Positions 17,470-26,827 are shown, numbered from the stretch's first letter. The stretch is 64,000 nucleotides of DNA from Wenzhouxiangellaceae bacterium (GCA_028289455.1 JANQPN010000011.1:49588-113587); one strand, 5' to 3'. A program made the numbers and translations. The notes: generated from the sequence alone by a model not told the origin.

Positions 17470-18811
17470 GATATTTCTCTGCCAGTCGGGAGATAATGCC
17501 TGCCGCCTGTTCTTCCAGAATCTGGATCAGACCACGGGACCGGCTTTGCAACAGACTGTGCAGAATTGTCAATGGAATCGCTACGATCAAACCTTGGGTA
17601 GTGGTGATCAGCGCTGCTGAAATACCGCCTGCCATCATACGTGGGTCACCGGTACCGAACAGCGTGATTTGCTGGAAGGTTTCAATCATACCCACCACGG
17701 TACCCAGCAGACCCAGCAGCGGTGCAATAACATACAGCACCTTGATAAAGCTCAGGCCGGATTCCAATGGAGCGGTTTCACGCAGGATGGCTTCATCGAG
17801 CTTCAGTTCAAGCGTTTCGATATCAGCATCCTGGTTTTCTGTGTAAACAGACATCACCCGACCCAGTGCGTTACCGGTATCAGGCTGGTCACGTTTCAAC
17901 TGGCGCTTGATGGCGCTGCCTTTCAGGAACAGGCTGATGCCTTTCCACAAGGAGAACAGCAGGCCGAGGATACCAATACCGATAATCACATAACCTACTT
18001 CCTTACCCTGACGGACCCGTTCCATCAAAGTCGGTGCCTGGACCACCTGCGACAAGATAGCGCCGCGGGTAAAGTCAATCGCCATGGTATCCACTTCGCC
18101 CGGCCCGGCATTTTGCACATTTCTGGCCATGCCCTGATAACGTCCGGCAGGCTGACGGGCAATTGCCTGCAGCTCACCCTGGCTGGGATCCCACTGCAGG
18201 AAGCGTCCATCGGAAATAGCATTGAACACGCCAACCCTAACTACCGACTGATTGGCCTCTTCCTGGCCATCCGCGTTACGAATGGTGGTGTTGAACTGTA
18301 CAATTTTGCCCTGCTCAGCGATCTCAGTCACCATCTCAGAGAAGAACCGGTTCAATTCCATCCCAGTGGGCAGCTCACGACGCTGTGCCAGGTCTGCCAT
18401 AAAATCGCCACGACCAGGCAACTGTGCTGAAACCATTGAGTCATCCAGCTTGCTTTGCAGGTCGCCGGCCACCTGGCGTACCACACCAAACAGTTCACCC
18501 AGGTTACCCAGGCGTTCATCCAGTACGGTTTCCAGTTCACTCAACTGGCGTTCATTATCATCAAACTCTGTTTGCAGGCTGTCGCTGATACGGCGCTGTT
18601 CAGCCAGCTCGGCACGTGCCTGCGCCAGCAGATCACGCTGACGATTGCGCTCACGCACAAATTGAGCTTCACGTTCACGGTTAATCTGGCCCTGCTGTTG
18701 TGCAGCACGCTGCACTTCATCAGCCAGTTGTTGCAATGGATTCTGCTGTGCCTGCAGCCCGGCAGAAACCATCAAAATAGAAATCAGTATTAATAATTTT
18801 TGCATGATCAT
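17456..18811 (-). CDS. Long ExbB-family protein of TtpC type
   Basis: 451 aa. This is a MotA/TolQ/ExbB protein with an N-terminal periplasmic extension. The signal peptide (MQKLLILISILMVSAGLQAQ) is followed by a coiled coil at about residues 25-105 (QQGQINREREAQFVRERNRQ and similar), a globular periplasmic region, and the channel domain from about residue 275. The channel domain has VIAPLLGLLGTVVGMIETFQ and ALITTTQGLIVAIPLTILHS. This plan matches TtpC, an extra component needed by TonB2 systems in vibrios. The ATG could be 18811 or 18805. It follows the DUF3450 gene by 10 nt. Confidence 0.92.
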   Translation of the reverse strand: MIMQKLLILISILMVSAGLQAQQNPLQQLADEVQRAAQQQGQINREREAQFVRERNRQRDLLAQARAELAEQRRISDSLQTEFDDNERQLSELETVLDERLGNLGELFGVVRQVAGDLQSKLDDSMVSAQLPGRGDFMADLAQRRELPTGMELNRFFSEMVTEIAEQGKIVQFNTTIRNADGQEEANQSVVRVGVFNAISDGRFLQWDPSQGELQAIARQPAGRYQGMARNVQNAGPGEVDTMAIDFTRGAILSQVVQAPTLMERVRQGKEVGYVIIGIGILGLLFSLWKGISLFLKGSAIKRQLKRDQPDTGNALGRVMSVYTENQDADIETLELKLDEAILRETAPLESGLSFIKVLYVIAPLLGLLGTVVGMIETFQQITLFGTGDPRMMAGGISAALITTTQGLIVAIPLTILHSLLQSRSRGLIQILEEQAAGIISRLAEKYHGSA

Positions 18812-18821
18812 TTCCTCCGGG

Positions 18822-19586
18822 TTACTGCGCAGAAGACGGTGCTGGAACAGGCAGCTGCACCAGATCAGGTGCGCGTCGGTTCTGAGCTATGGCAATACCG
18901 TCTTTCACAGGCAGACGGTACTCTGTACCCAAGGTGTCGAATTGACGGGTCTGTGGGTCCCACCAGCCGGTGGTCTGACCATCCAGTGATTGATAAAGCA
19001 GCAAGGTGCGGCCTAAACGCAGGAAAGTCACTTTGGTGTTATCCGGCAGGTTGCCTTCGTAGGCAAAGGTAGTCCGGCCATAATCGATTTCACCCTGATA
19101 GACTTCCAGAATCCGGCGATATTTTTCAGAAACCGTAACATTTGGATCGTCCAGCAGAATACGCATGTCTTCGACCCGGTTACGACGCTCGTCCAGCAGG
19201 AACGGCACATCCCGCTCTACAATCTGTTCCAGCGTGTCAACCATATCAATCATCAATGGTGTAATCGCACGGTCGGTAGACTCAAGCTGAGCCAGCTGCT
19301 CATTAATTGAAGCCAGCTCGCTGCGCTGATTGTTCACCAGCCGCTGGAGCTGTGCATTGTAGATTTTGAGGCTGTCGGTCTCACTGACCACCTGGCGAAA
19401 CTGGTTGAGGATATCCTCAGTTTCATCAGCAACCGCATCAATGCGGTCCTGTGAAGCTTCTGCTGCATTGTTGATATTGTTCTGTGTCCCAATGGTGGAC
19501 TGCAGCACTTGTGCTGACGCCGTACTCACCATAAAGACACCCCCGAACATCAGAAGTATCGCTGTTTTAACTAATGTATTCCGCAT
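18822..19586 (-). CDS. DUF3450 periplasmic coiled-coil protein of the TonB operon
   Basis: About 254 aa. The signal peptide (MRNTLVKTAILLMFGGVFMV...ASAQ) is followed by a long coiled coil (about residues 35-100: DETEDILNQFRQVVSETDSL, NNQRSELASINEQLAQLEST) and a compact C-terminal domain (LFLRLGRTLLLYQSLD-like, then TGWWDPQTRQF). DUF3450 proteins habitually lead TtpC-type TonB operons; their exact biochemical role is not settled to my knowledge. I chose the ATG at 19586 because it gives a clean signal peptide and has CAGG about 8 nt upstream. The frame is open 51 nt further upstream. It is the first gene of the operon. Confidence 0.88.
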   Translation of the reverse strand: MRNTLVKTAILLMFGGVFMVSTASAQVLQSTIGTQNNINNAAEASQDRIDAVADETEDILNQFRQVVSETDSLKIYNAQLQRLVNNQRSELASINEQLAQLESTDRAITPLMIDMVDTLEQIVERDVPFLLDERRNRVEDMRILLDDPNVTVSEKYRRILEVYQGEIDYGRTTFAYEGNLPDNTKVTFLRLGRTLLLYQSLDGQTTGWWDPQTRQFDTLGTEYRLPVKDGIAIAQNRRAPDLVQLPVPAPSSAQ

Positions 19587-19801
19587 AATTAAACCTGTTT
19601 GCTTCTTAAATTTTGTTAGTCCCACCGTGCACATCATCCAACGGTCTGAGAAAAAAATACTGGCCGTTAATTCGATATCGCCATTAACGATTTCAACTCA
19701 ACGACCAGCCTCTCTGGGTACAAGCATAGCCTGCACGTGAAAAAAATGAAAGTTGCATGACACTACTGTTCATTTTGATAGTTGAAATCTACACTATACC
19801 G

Positions 19802-20227
19802 ATGTCTCAAACTGTAACTGTAGCACCTTGTCAACTTCCCCGCAGGCTGGGCTGTATGTTGTACGACTGTTTCGCCGTCCTTGCCATCATGATGGGGCTG
19901 ACTATCCTCGCCGTCGGCCTGCGCGGAGGCCAGCCCATCGCCTCGGGAACAATATCTTTCCAGCTGCTGCTGCTGTTCTCTAACTGGCTGTATTTTGCCT
20001 ATTGCTGGCGCTTTGGCGGGCAAACGCTCGGCATGCGTGCATGGGGTGTACATCTGACCGGCAGCACCGCCAAAATAAGCTGGACTGGTACCCTGGTGCG
20101 TTATGTAACCGCCTGGCTCTCAGCTGTTGTGATCGGCGCAGGATTTTGGACTGCCATCTGGCATCCCGCCCGACTTACCTGGCACGACCTCCTAAGCAAC
20201 ACCTGGCTTGAACACCGCACAGGCTGA
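19802..20227 (+). CDS. RDD family membrane protein
   Basis: About 141 aa. RDD proteins are small multi-pass membrane proteins named for conserved Arg-Asp-Asp residues; some have been linked to ion transport. Here the family Arg/Asp are in PRRLGCMLYDCF, the central motif is WRFGGQTLGMRAWGV, and the last Asp is in TWHDLLSNTWL. There are three membrane segments (about residues 18-40, 52-70 and 97-120). The ATG at 19802 (MSQTVTVAPCQLPRRLG) starts close to the RDD domain; the open frame begins 45 nt earlier. It is divergent from the TonB operon across about 215 bp, and I see no functional link to either neighbour. Confidence 0.85.
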   Translation: MSQTVTVAPCQLPRRLGCMLYDCFAVLAIMMGLTILAVGLRGGQPIASGTISFQLLLLFSNWLYFAYCWRFGGQTLGMRAWGVHLTGSTAKISWTGTLVRYVTAWLSAVVIGAGFWTAIWHPARLTWHDLLSNTWLEHRTG

Positions 20228-20287
20228 CCCAGCAGCTGCGGCCAACCGGCAGACAGCCTACTCCAAAGTTATTCAACTTTACGAATG

Positions 20288-20318
20288 CTTTAGTATTTCA
20301 GCTTAATACTTTAGTATT
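20288..20318 (+). promoter_or_regulatory. Operator-like direct repeat with palindrome
   Basis: CTTTAGTATT occurs twice, at 20288-20297 and 20309-20318, exactly 21 bp apart (two helical turns). The second copy is half of a perfect palindrome, AATACT-TT-AGTATT, at 20305-20318. It lies about 100 nt before the start of the 251-aa exported protein gene, in an AT-rich island within a GC-richer region. The arrangement looks like a dimeric regulator site plus an extra half-site. The regulator is unknown. Confidence 0.45.
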
Positions 20319-20415
20319 GATCTCAGGTTTTGTACAGCCGGCCCAAAAGGTTATCAGCACAGCCATATTCTGGATCGGCTGGCCGGCTTATCCATTGTGC
20401 TTAAATGAGGTGCTT

Positions 20416-21171
20416 ATGAAACATGCCGTTGTATCCATAGTGTTAGGTGTGATGATCACCAATGTGTCCAGCGCCATCGAAATACCGGAAATCCGCTTTG
20501 AACCGCTGACCACTGGTGAACGGCCGGCCAACCGCATTATCACTATGAACACCCAGCCGGTTAGCGGCACTACCGCCGCCGCGGCCTTTAATCTGACCAG
20601 AGTCACCGTCAGTGCTGCCGGCCGCCAGATAAACCTGAATCCTGCAGCGTCAGATACTGTGATCCCAATGCTGATGGAAGACACCGGGATGATAGCTATG
20701 CAATGGCACCAGCAGGAAACCCGTTTGAGCGCTGCGGAACTACTAACCATTCAACCTGCACTTAAAACCACCGCTAATCAGCGTTTTGAACATTTCGTTT
20801 CAGCCAAATATCTGCGCAGATCCCCTGCCTTCGGCAATCAGCCGATACAGGCTTTTCTGGCGAAAACCGCCTATCCCGTCGCCATTCGGCCGCTGGCAGA
20901 TCCAACACTGCTGCCACCCGGCAGCGATTTCCCGGTCAGGCTGTATATGCGTGGCCGGCCGGTATCCGGTGCGGTATTGACCGCCACACATTCATCCGGC
21001 AGCCACACTCATACCTCACGCAGTGATGATTTGGGCTTTGCAGTGGTCAAACTGTATCAGTCAGGCGAGTGGCGGCTCAGCTTCAGTCAGATTTCCGGGC
21101 ACACCGGCAGCCCCGGAGCGGTTTACACGGCAGTGCTTGAATTCAGTAACCGGGCAGGAGGCCAGCTATGA
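20416..21171 (+). CDS. Exported protein with DUF4198-like domain
   Basis: 251 aa. The signal peptide is MKHAVVSIVLGVMITNVSSA. No gene name is recognised. The second half has a beta-sandwich pattern (PPGSDFPVRLYMRGRPVSGA, then SRSDDLGFAVVKLYQSGEW) that resembles DUF4198-type domains, periplasmic proteins some of which sit beside nickel or cobalt transporters; the short His-containing SGSHTHTS lies in that domain. This resemblance is from memory of the family. The ATG at 20416 has GAGG 7 nt upstream. It overlaps the next gene by 4 nt (ATGA), so the two are almost certainly co-translated and may act together. Confidence 0.7.
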   Translation: MKHAVVSIVLGVMITNVSSAIEIPEIRFEPLTTGERPANRIITMNTQPVSGTTAAAAFNLTRVTVSAAGRQINLNPAASDTVIPMLMEDTGMIAMQWHQQETRLSAAELLTIQPALKTTANQRFEHFVSAKYLRRSPAFGNQPIQAFLAKTAYPVAIRPLADPTLLPPGSDFPVRLYMRGRPVSGAVLTATHSSGSHTHTSRSDDLGFAVVKLYQSGEWRLSFSQISGHTGSPGAVYTAVLEFSNRAGGQL

Positions 21172-24100
21172 GTTCTCTCATTAACCATCGCGGTCCAGTT
21201 TTCCACCAGCTGCTGCCCGGATTGTTGATCATTCTGTTTTCCAGTCTTCTGCTGTGCTCGACGGCGGCAGCTCAAGCAGCCCGCTTTCTTGGACCGAACC
21301 CCATCGATAATGACGGTGATCTGTTTTCCATGCCGGTCAATGTAGACGGGGATTTATTCACCGGCCGGGTATCCGCGTTGGCCACCAGCCCTACGAACCC
21401 TGACCTTTATTATGCTGCCGGTGCAGATGGCGGCGTATGGCGCAGCATAAATGCAGGTCAGAGCTGGCAGGCCCTGACCGATGACATGCCCACTTTAGCA
21501 ATGGGAAGTTTAGCTCTTGACCCCTCTGACGAGCAGGTTATATATGCCGGAACCGGGGAACCCAATTATGCCAATCACAGCCGTTACGGGCTGGGTATTT
21601 ATAAATCAACCAACGGTGGAGACAGCTGGCAGCAACTGGCCGCAGAAGTATTCTCCGGACGCACCATTTCAAGCATCATTATCAGCCATGCAGACGGCAA
21701 TACCGTTTATGCGGGCACGGCTAGAGCAGGCGGATTCCCGGAACTTGCAGCTGCCAAAGGTCATCCGCAAAGCGAGGATCCTTTGGGTGTCTACCGTTCC
21801 ACAGATGGCGGCAACACCTGGGAATTATTGCCCGGCCTGCCGAACCTGGCCATTACCGACTTGATCATGCACCCGACCAATGCAGATATTTTATATGCAG
21901 CTGTCGGCCGGATATTCGGTGACGATCAAAATGGTATATACCGCAGCACTGATGCCGGCAACAGCTGGCAGCGCCTGCAGAACGGCCTGCCCGACAACAA
22001 CGTCGGCCGAATCAGCCTGGCTATTTCACCTGATCAACCGGCAAGGCTGTTCGCACTGCTGACCAATGCTTCCAGCCTGTTTGGGGGATCAGCATTCACC
22101 TTAGGGGTATTCCGCAGCGATGATGGAGGCGAAAGCTGGAGTTTTATTCCCAGCCCCATTTCACAGGCTTCGTTCGGCTGGTATCTCTCATTTATAGATG
22201 TTGAGCCCGGAAATCCCGACCGTATATACGCCGGCGGATTTAACCTCATACGCTCAGATGACGGCGGAACAAGCTGGGTTGATATCACCCCGCCACATGT
22301 TGACCAGCATGCACTGGCCTGGGGCGCTGATGGTCGCCTGTTGTCCGGCAGTGATGGTGGTGTTTTTGCCAGCAATGACCTGGGCACCATGTGGGAGCCA
22401 CTAAATAATGACCTGGGTCTGGTTCAATTCTACGCAGGCCTGTCGCTTAATCCCGATAACGCCGATATTCTGATCGGCGGAACTCAGGACAACGGCACCA
22501 ATCAGCGCAATGGTGATGCCCCCTGGCAGCATCTGTTCGGCGGTGACGGCGGCTGGACCCAACTCGACCCGGTTGATCCACAGATACGTTATGTCCAATT
22601 TCAGGGAATAGGCAACCTTTTCCGTATTAATGCGGATAACAGCATTGATGATCTGGATGGCGGCGATACTCCGCAACTGTTTGGCCGAACCGCTTTTTTT
22701 GCTCCATTCATCGTGGATCCGTCCAATCGCAACAGAATTTTGTATGCCACTCATCTGATCTTTGAATCACTTGACCGGGGAACCAGCTGGCAGCCCATCA
22801 GCCAGGATGTCACAACCGGAACAGGTGCAGTTCGATCCATAGCAATGGCGCCATCAGACTCCAATGTTATCTACATTGCCACCAACGACGGTCTGGTTCA
22901 GCGCTCTGATGATGGTGGCCGCAATTTTACTTTGATTGCTGAAGACATTCCCGGCTGGCCCCGCATTACACGTGAACTGTTCATTCATCCGGAAAACCCT
23001 ATGATTGTTTATCTGGCTGTCGCTCACTTCGAACAGGCGCAGATCATGCGCAGTGACAACGGCGGTGCTGACTGGGAGGCACTGGATGCTTTTCTACCCG
23101 ATGTGCCGGTCAATGTAGTCGCTGTTGATACCCGTGCTGATCTGCTGAGGGACGGTGTCATTTATGCTGGCACGGACAGCGGCATCTACTTTTCAGTTGA
23201 TGATGGCATCAGTTGGCAACAGTATGGCGAAGGCATGCCCAATGCCGCTGTCATTGATCTGCTGATTGATGAACCGCGCGGGCGGCTGATAGCTGCCACC
23301 CAGGGACGGGGAGCGTGGGAACTCCCGGCGAATCTCCCCCCCACAATGTCGGTGCTAAGCATTCCCAATGGAAGCGGCAACTTCACTTTAACCGGAAGTG
23401 CATTTGACCCTGAGCAAAACGACATAAGCGAGGCAATCAACTGGTTTTCCGACCGCGATGGCCCACTTGGCACAGGCGCACAGATTGAGCCGACTTTCAG
23501 CAGTGGCGACCATCTAGTTACTGCCACTGTCAGTGATGAAAACAAAATCAGCTTCGGTTTCGAAATCCCCATTTCAGTCAGCGGTAGTATAAACGACCTG
23601 ATTCCTGACGGCAGTTTCAGCGGAACCTGGTTTAATCCCCAGCGCAGCGGAGAAGGCTTTTTTATAGAAATTTTCGAGCGTCAGAATACTGCTACAGGCA
23701 CCAGCAGCCCGGCTATGTTGCTGGCCTGGTTTACCTACCAACCCGACAACAGCGGGCGTACTGCCTGGATTGGAGGCAGTGCGGATATTACCGCCAACCC
23801 GATCGTGCTTGACAGCAATATTGCCTTCGGCGGCACTTTCGGCGATGCCTTTGATCCCAATGACATTAACCGCACCAGCTGGGGACGTATTTCCGTTCGT
23901 TTTGACGACTGCAACAATGCCACTATCAGTTATCAGGGACCACCCGCCTGGGGCAGCAGTCAAATCAATGTGCAGCGAATCAGCGGCGCATTACTGGGGA
24001 ACACGGGCATCTGCGCCGATCAGCAGGCGGCTGCAGGCACAGTTGACGGTAGCTTCAGCGGCACATGGTTTAATCCGGCTCGGGATGGCGAGGGTTTTTT

Positions 24101-24458
24101 TCTGGAGCTGAACCAGTCTCCAGATAACACAGCAGATGCTCAATTGATTCTTGCATGGTTCACTTACCGCCCCGACGGCAGCGGTCGGCCGGCATGGATA
24201 GTCGGTTCGGGAAGCACTGACAGCAATGGAACGTTGCGTGTCTCAAACGCCCGCATTGCCAGCGGCACGGGTTTTGGTCCGCGGTTTGACCCTGATGAGA
24301 TAAACCGAACACCATGGGGTGAAATTCTGATCGATTTTGATGATTGCAGCAATGCCAGAATTCGCTACAACGGCCCGCCGGACTGGGGCAGCGGCGAACT
24401 GCAAAGTCGGCGACTGACAGGACCATTGTTTAATCTGGATGATTTGAATTGTCTGTAA
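21168..24458 (+). CDS. Secreted Asp-box beta-propeller protein with tandem C-terminal domains
   Basis: 1096 aa. After the signal peptide (about residues 1-36, ending STAAAQA), residues 40-715 carry eleven Asp-box motifs (S-x-D/N-x-G-x-S/T-W, such as STNGGDSW, STDGGNTW, SDDGGESW, SVDDGISW), the pattern of sortilin/GH74-like multi-bladed propellers. About residues 720-800 look like an Ig/PKD-type module (LTGSAFDPEQNDI). Residues 813-950 and 960-1096 are two copies of one domain, each starting SFSGTWFNPxRxGEGFF, containing a FTYxPDxSGRxAWI segment and INRTxWG, and holding two Cys (FDDC plus one near the end). I see no catalytic residues proving an enzyme. It could be a glycan-binding protein, hydrolase or surface protein exported by the T2SS. 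Function is unknown. Confidence 0.82.
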   Translation: MSSLINHRGPVFHQLLPGLLIILFSSLLLCSTAAAQAARFLGPNPIDNDGDLFSMPVNVDGDLFTGRVSALATSPTNPDLYYAAGADGGVWRSINAGQSWQALTDDMPTLAMGSLALDPSDEQVIYAGTGEPNYANHSRYGLGIYKSTNGGDSWQQLAAEVFSGRTISSIIISHADGNTVYAGTARAGGFPELAAAKGHPQSEDPLGVYRSTDGGNTWELLPGLPNLAITDLIMHPTNADILYAAVGRIFGDDQNGIYRSTDAGNSWQRLQNGLPDNNVGRISLAISPDQPARLFALLTNASSLFGGSAFTLGVFRSDDGGESWSFIPSPISQASFGWYLSFIDVEPGNPDRIYAGGFNLIRSDDGGTSWVDITPPHVDQHALAWGADGRLLSGSDGGVFASNDLGTMWEPLNNDLGLVQFYAGLSLNPDNADILIGGTQDNGTNQRNGDAPWQHLFGGDGGWTQLDPVDPQIRYVQFQGIGNLFRINADNSIDDLDGGDTPQLFGRTAFFAPFIVDPSNRNRILYATHLIFESLDRGTSWQPISQDVTTGTGAVRSIAMAPSDSNVIYIATNDGLVQRSDDGGRNFTLIAEDIPGWPRITRELFIHPENPMIVYLAVAHFEQAQIMRSDNGGADWEALDAFLPDVPVNVVAVDTRADLLRDGVIYAGTDSGIYFSVDDGISWQQYGEGMPNAAVIDLLIDEPRGRLIAATQGRGAWELPANLPPTMSVLSIPNGSGNFTLTGSAFDPEQNDISEAINWFSDRDGPLGTGAQIEPTFSSGDHLVTATVSDENKISFGFEIPISVSGSINDLIPDGSFSGTWFNPQRSGEGFFIEIFERQNTATGTSSPAMLLAWFTYQPDNSGRTAWIGGSADITANPIVLDSNIAFGGTFGDAFDPNDINRTSWGRISVRFDDCNNATISYQGPPAWGSSQINVQRISGALLGNTGICADQQAAAGTVDGSFSGTWFNPARDGEGFFLELNQSPDNTADAQLILAWFTYRPDGSGRPAWIVGSGSTDSNGTLRVSNARIASGTGFGPRFDPDEINRTPWGEILIDFDDCSNARIRYNGPPDWGSGELQSRRLTGPLFNLDDLNCL

Positions 24459-24470
24459 CCAAAACAATTT

Positions 24471-24505
24471 GACTGGTCGATGGCATTGACAGCCATCGAC
24501 CAGTC
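24471..24505. terminator. Bidirectional terminator, perfect 14-bp stem
   Basis: GACTGGTCGATGGC at 24471-24484 pairs perfectly with GCCATCGACCAGTC at 24492-24505 around the 7-nt loop ATTGACA. It lies 12 nt after the propeller gene stop and 39 nt beyond the convergent lptG stop, so it can serve both. The flanks are A/T-rich on both sides but lack long U-runs. Confidence 0.75.
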
Positions 24506-24544
24506 AGCTTTAAAAGCACAACATCATCTTTGGGCAACCCCGCA

Positions 24545-25633
24545 TCAGATGGTTCTGCGGTACAGCCAGGCACCGACTGTCAGACCAATGACCAACGGTA
24601 TTATGATGCCCACAGCAGGATGCCAGCGGTAAACCGCAACCACGCTTTCGCTTAGCTGCTGCAGTATGTACAGCCCCAGCCCGGCCGAGAGGCCCAGCGC
24701 AAGCCGCCGCCCCCGTGACAACTGCCGTACCGGCCCGGTCACCATCGGCAAAGCCAGCCATATCAGCAGCAGCGTAGTAGGCGCATAAAACAAGCGCCGG
24801 TAATAGGCATTTCGATAACGGTAACTATCCAGACCATTGCTGTCGAGGTACTCAACATAGGCCAGCAGATCACGGGTAGCCAATATGCTGGGCCGCAATG
24901 CTGCGTTAGCTAATAATCCGGTATCCACCGCAGATGGCCAGCGCAACTGCTGATGATGTTTTTTTTGTGGCGGATTGGTGCACACATTCGTCTGTACAAC
25001 ATCTTCCATTACCCATTCACCGGCCTGATGCTGGGCACGGCGCGCCTCCAGCCATTCGCATAGACGACCCTGATCAGCGGCAAAAATCCGGAACTCATAA
25101 AAATCGGTTACCTGCTGACCAATCATCAGAGGGCGCAGTACATGCACGATATTACCGCCGTCGCGCAGCCACAGGCCGCTGGGGTCTGCCAGACTCACCT
25201 GTCCGGTAATCTTGCCGATTCTAAAGTTGCGCGCTTTGGACATCAGATCGCCGCCTGACCATTCCCCCAGCAGCATAGCCACCAGCAGCATCCCTGCAAT
25301 GCCGGTCAACGTGGGCTTGAGCAGCCGCAACCTGGAGCAGCCAGCCATACGCATCACAATCAGTTCTTCCTGGGCCGCCAACCTGCCGACTGCAATCAGC
25401 ACACCGGTCAAAGCAGCAAAAGGAAGCGCCTGGTAGGCGCGTCCCGGTGTTGTCAGCAGGGTATACCACAATGTATCCAGCGCCTGATAAGCGCCTGCCA
25501 TATCCCGTAACTGGCCGATCAGCTGCAATGCGCTGTACAACAGAGTAAGAATCAGCCAGACCATCAGCACGCTGCGCCAAATCTGGCTCAGCAGATAACG
25601 ATCCACTCGACTGAAGAGCAACCTGAGATTCAT
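24545..25633 (-). CDS. lptG: LPS export permease LptG
   Basis: 362 aa. LptG is the inner-membrane partner of LptF in the LptB2FG transporter, which extracts LPS from the inner membrane. The start MNLRLLFSRVDRYLLSQI overlaps the lptF stop by one base (TAATG). TM segments lie at the N-terminus (VLMVWLILTLLYSALQLIG) and in the C-terminal third (RRLFYAPTTLLLIWLALPMV, LGLYILQQLSESVV), flanking a periplasmic beta-jellyroll domain. The family signature TPGRAYQALPFAALTGVLIA, followed by QEELIVMRMAG, is present. The open frame continues far upstream inside lptF, but that part is not LptG-like. Confidence 0.94.
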   Translation of the reverse strand: MNLRLLFSRVDRYLLSQIWRSVLMVWLILTLLYSALQLIGQLRDMAGAYQALDTLWYTLLTTPGRAYQALPFAALTGVLIAVGRLAAQEELIVMRMAGCSRLRLLKPTLTGIAGMLLVAMLLGEWSGGDLMSKARNFRIGKITGQVSLADPSGLWLRDGGNIVHVLRPLMIGQQVTDFYEFRIFAADQGRLCEWLEARRAQHQAGEWVMEDVVQTNVCTNPPQKKHHQQLRWPSAVDTGLLANAALRPSILATRDLLAYVEYLDSNGLDSYRYRNAYYRRLFYAPTTLLLIWLALPMVTGPVRQLSRGRRLALGLSAGLGLYILQQLSESVVAVYRWHPAVGIIIPLVIGLTVGAWLYRRTI

Positions 25634-26718
25634 TACGCCAGTCGCCTGCGCATCCGGGACAATCCGACAGCGACGGCCAGCGCCAGGGCATGTACCCACC
25701 ATAAACCAATCACTGGCGATAACCTGCCGTTGGCCACCCATACCTGTGACAGGTTCAGCAGGTTGATATAAACAACGTAAATCAACAATGCTATAACCAG
25801 GCGCAGCGTAGCGACTTTGCGCGGCACATAGCGCGCCAGAAACAATGCAGTCATGGTCAGGATTATGCAGGCAATGGCATGCGCTACCCGCCAATGCAGC
25901 TCAGCCAGCGCCGGCAGTGTCCCGGCCCCCAGCAACCTGGACCACTCCCAGGCACCCGGCTGTTCCGCCCGCTGTGCGCTGGCGGGCATCGGCAGCCGTA
26001 TTTGTGCTTTGCCGAAATCCAGCATCTGCATACTGCCGTTTTCAGCCACTGCTGTTCGTCTGCCGCTATGCATGGTCACTGAGCGCTCTCCGGTATCACT
26101 CGCCAATTGAAACTGGCCGGAGTCTGAAGTCAGTATCTGCTCCTGCTGCTGCTGACGCCAGTTGACGAATACCTCATTGGCCACGCCCTCACGATCCAGC
26201 TCTGCCACATAAATTACACCCTTGTCTTCCGGCAGGCCGGTAAATTGCCCCGGCAATATCCCCCAGAATTCGGCTGAGCGGGCCGTTTGCTGAAACAACA
26301 CCTGTTCATAACGCTTGGCGGCCGGTAAAACCCAACCACTCAGCAAAAACATCAGCACTGCAACAATCATCCCGAACCATAGCGCAATCCGCATTTTTGC
26401 ACGCGGCGTCATTCCCGCTGCTGTCAGAATGGTCAGCTCGCCGTCATGATGCAACTGCCCCATCGCCAGCATGATTCCCAGCATTACCCCCAAAGGGGCA
26501 ACTGTGCGAATCGCCTCGGGCAAATACAGCACCACCTGCCAGCTGAGCATAGAAACAGGCACATGCCCGCCGGCGATGTCCTCAAGCACCTCTGCGCTGT
26601 ACAACACCATCAAAACCAGCACAAATACAGCTGTTACCGATACCGCATAACCAGCCCACAACCGCAACAAATAGCGGCTGAGCAAACGGATTGCCGGTTG
26701 GTTGGTGTTATTAATCAT
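25633..26718 (-). CDS. lptF: LPS export permease LptF
   Basis: 361 aa. LptF forms the LPS-extracting permease with LptG and LptB. It starts IRLLSRYLLRLWAGYAVSVT, has the family motif LPEAIRTVAPLGVMLGIMLA followed by DGELTILTAAGMTPRA, a periplasmic domain at about residues 125-250, and C-terminal TM helices (HAIACIILTMTALFLARYVP and VVYINLLNLSQVWVANGRLS). It is divergent from pepA across 130 bp, an lptFG/pepA arrangement common in gammaproteobacteria. Confidence 0.95.
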   Translation of the reverse strand: MINNTNQPAIRLLSRYLLRLWAGYAVSVTAVFVLVLMVLYSAEVLEDIAGGHVPVSMLSWQVVLYLPEAIRTVAPLGVMLGIMLAMGQLHHDGELTILTAAGMTPRAKMRIALWFGMIVAVLMFLLSGWVLPAAKRYEQVLFQQTARSAEFWGILPGQFTGLPEDKGVIYVAELDREGVANEVFVNWRQQQQEQILTSDSGQFQLASDTGERSVTMHSGRRTAVAENGSMQMLDFGKAQIRLPMPASAQRAEQPGAWEWSRLLGAGTLPALAELHWRVAHAIACIILTMTALFLARYVPRKVATLRLVIALLIYVVYINLLNLSQVWVANGRLSPVIGLWWVHALALAVAVGLSRMRRRLA

Positions 26719-26782
26719 CGCAACTGAGATATTAATTCATTGTAATCAGGTTCGGCAGCGCTAAAATGAAAAGTTTTTCAGC

Positions 26783-26827
26783 CCCAATCATATTGGGACA
26801 GAAACCGCATACTGCCAGCATATGGCA
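26783..26827. promoter_or_regulatory. Two inverted repeats between lptF and pepA
   Basis: CCCAAT-CAT-ATTGGG at 26783-26797 and TGCCA-GCATA-TGGCA at 26813-26827 are two separate perfect inverted repeats in the 130-bp divergent region. The second ends 21 nt before the pepA ATG, so it would be in the leader. They could be regulator sites or small hairpins; I cannot name a regulator. Confidence 0.35.

Noticed and set aside
17669..18430. 253-codon plus-strand frame opposite the long ExbB gene
   Set aside because: It is antisense to a clear TtpC-type protein, with no ribosome site and no family features.
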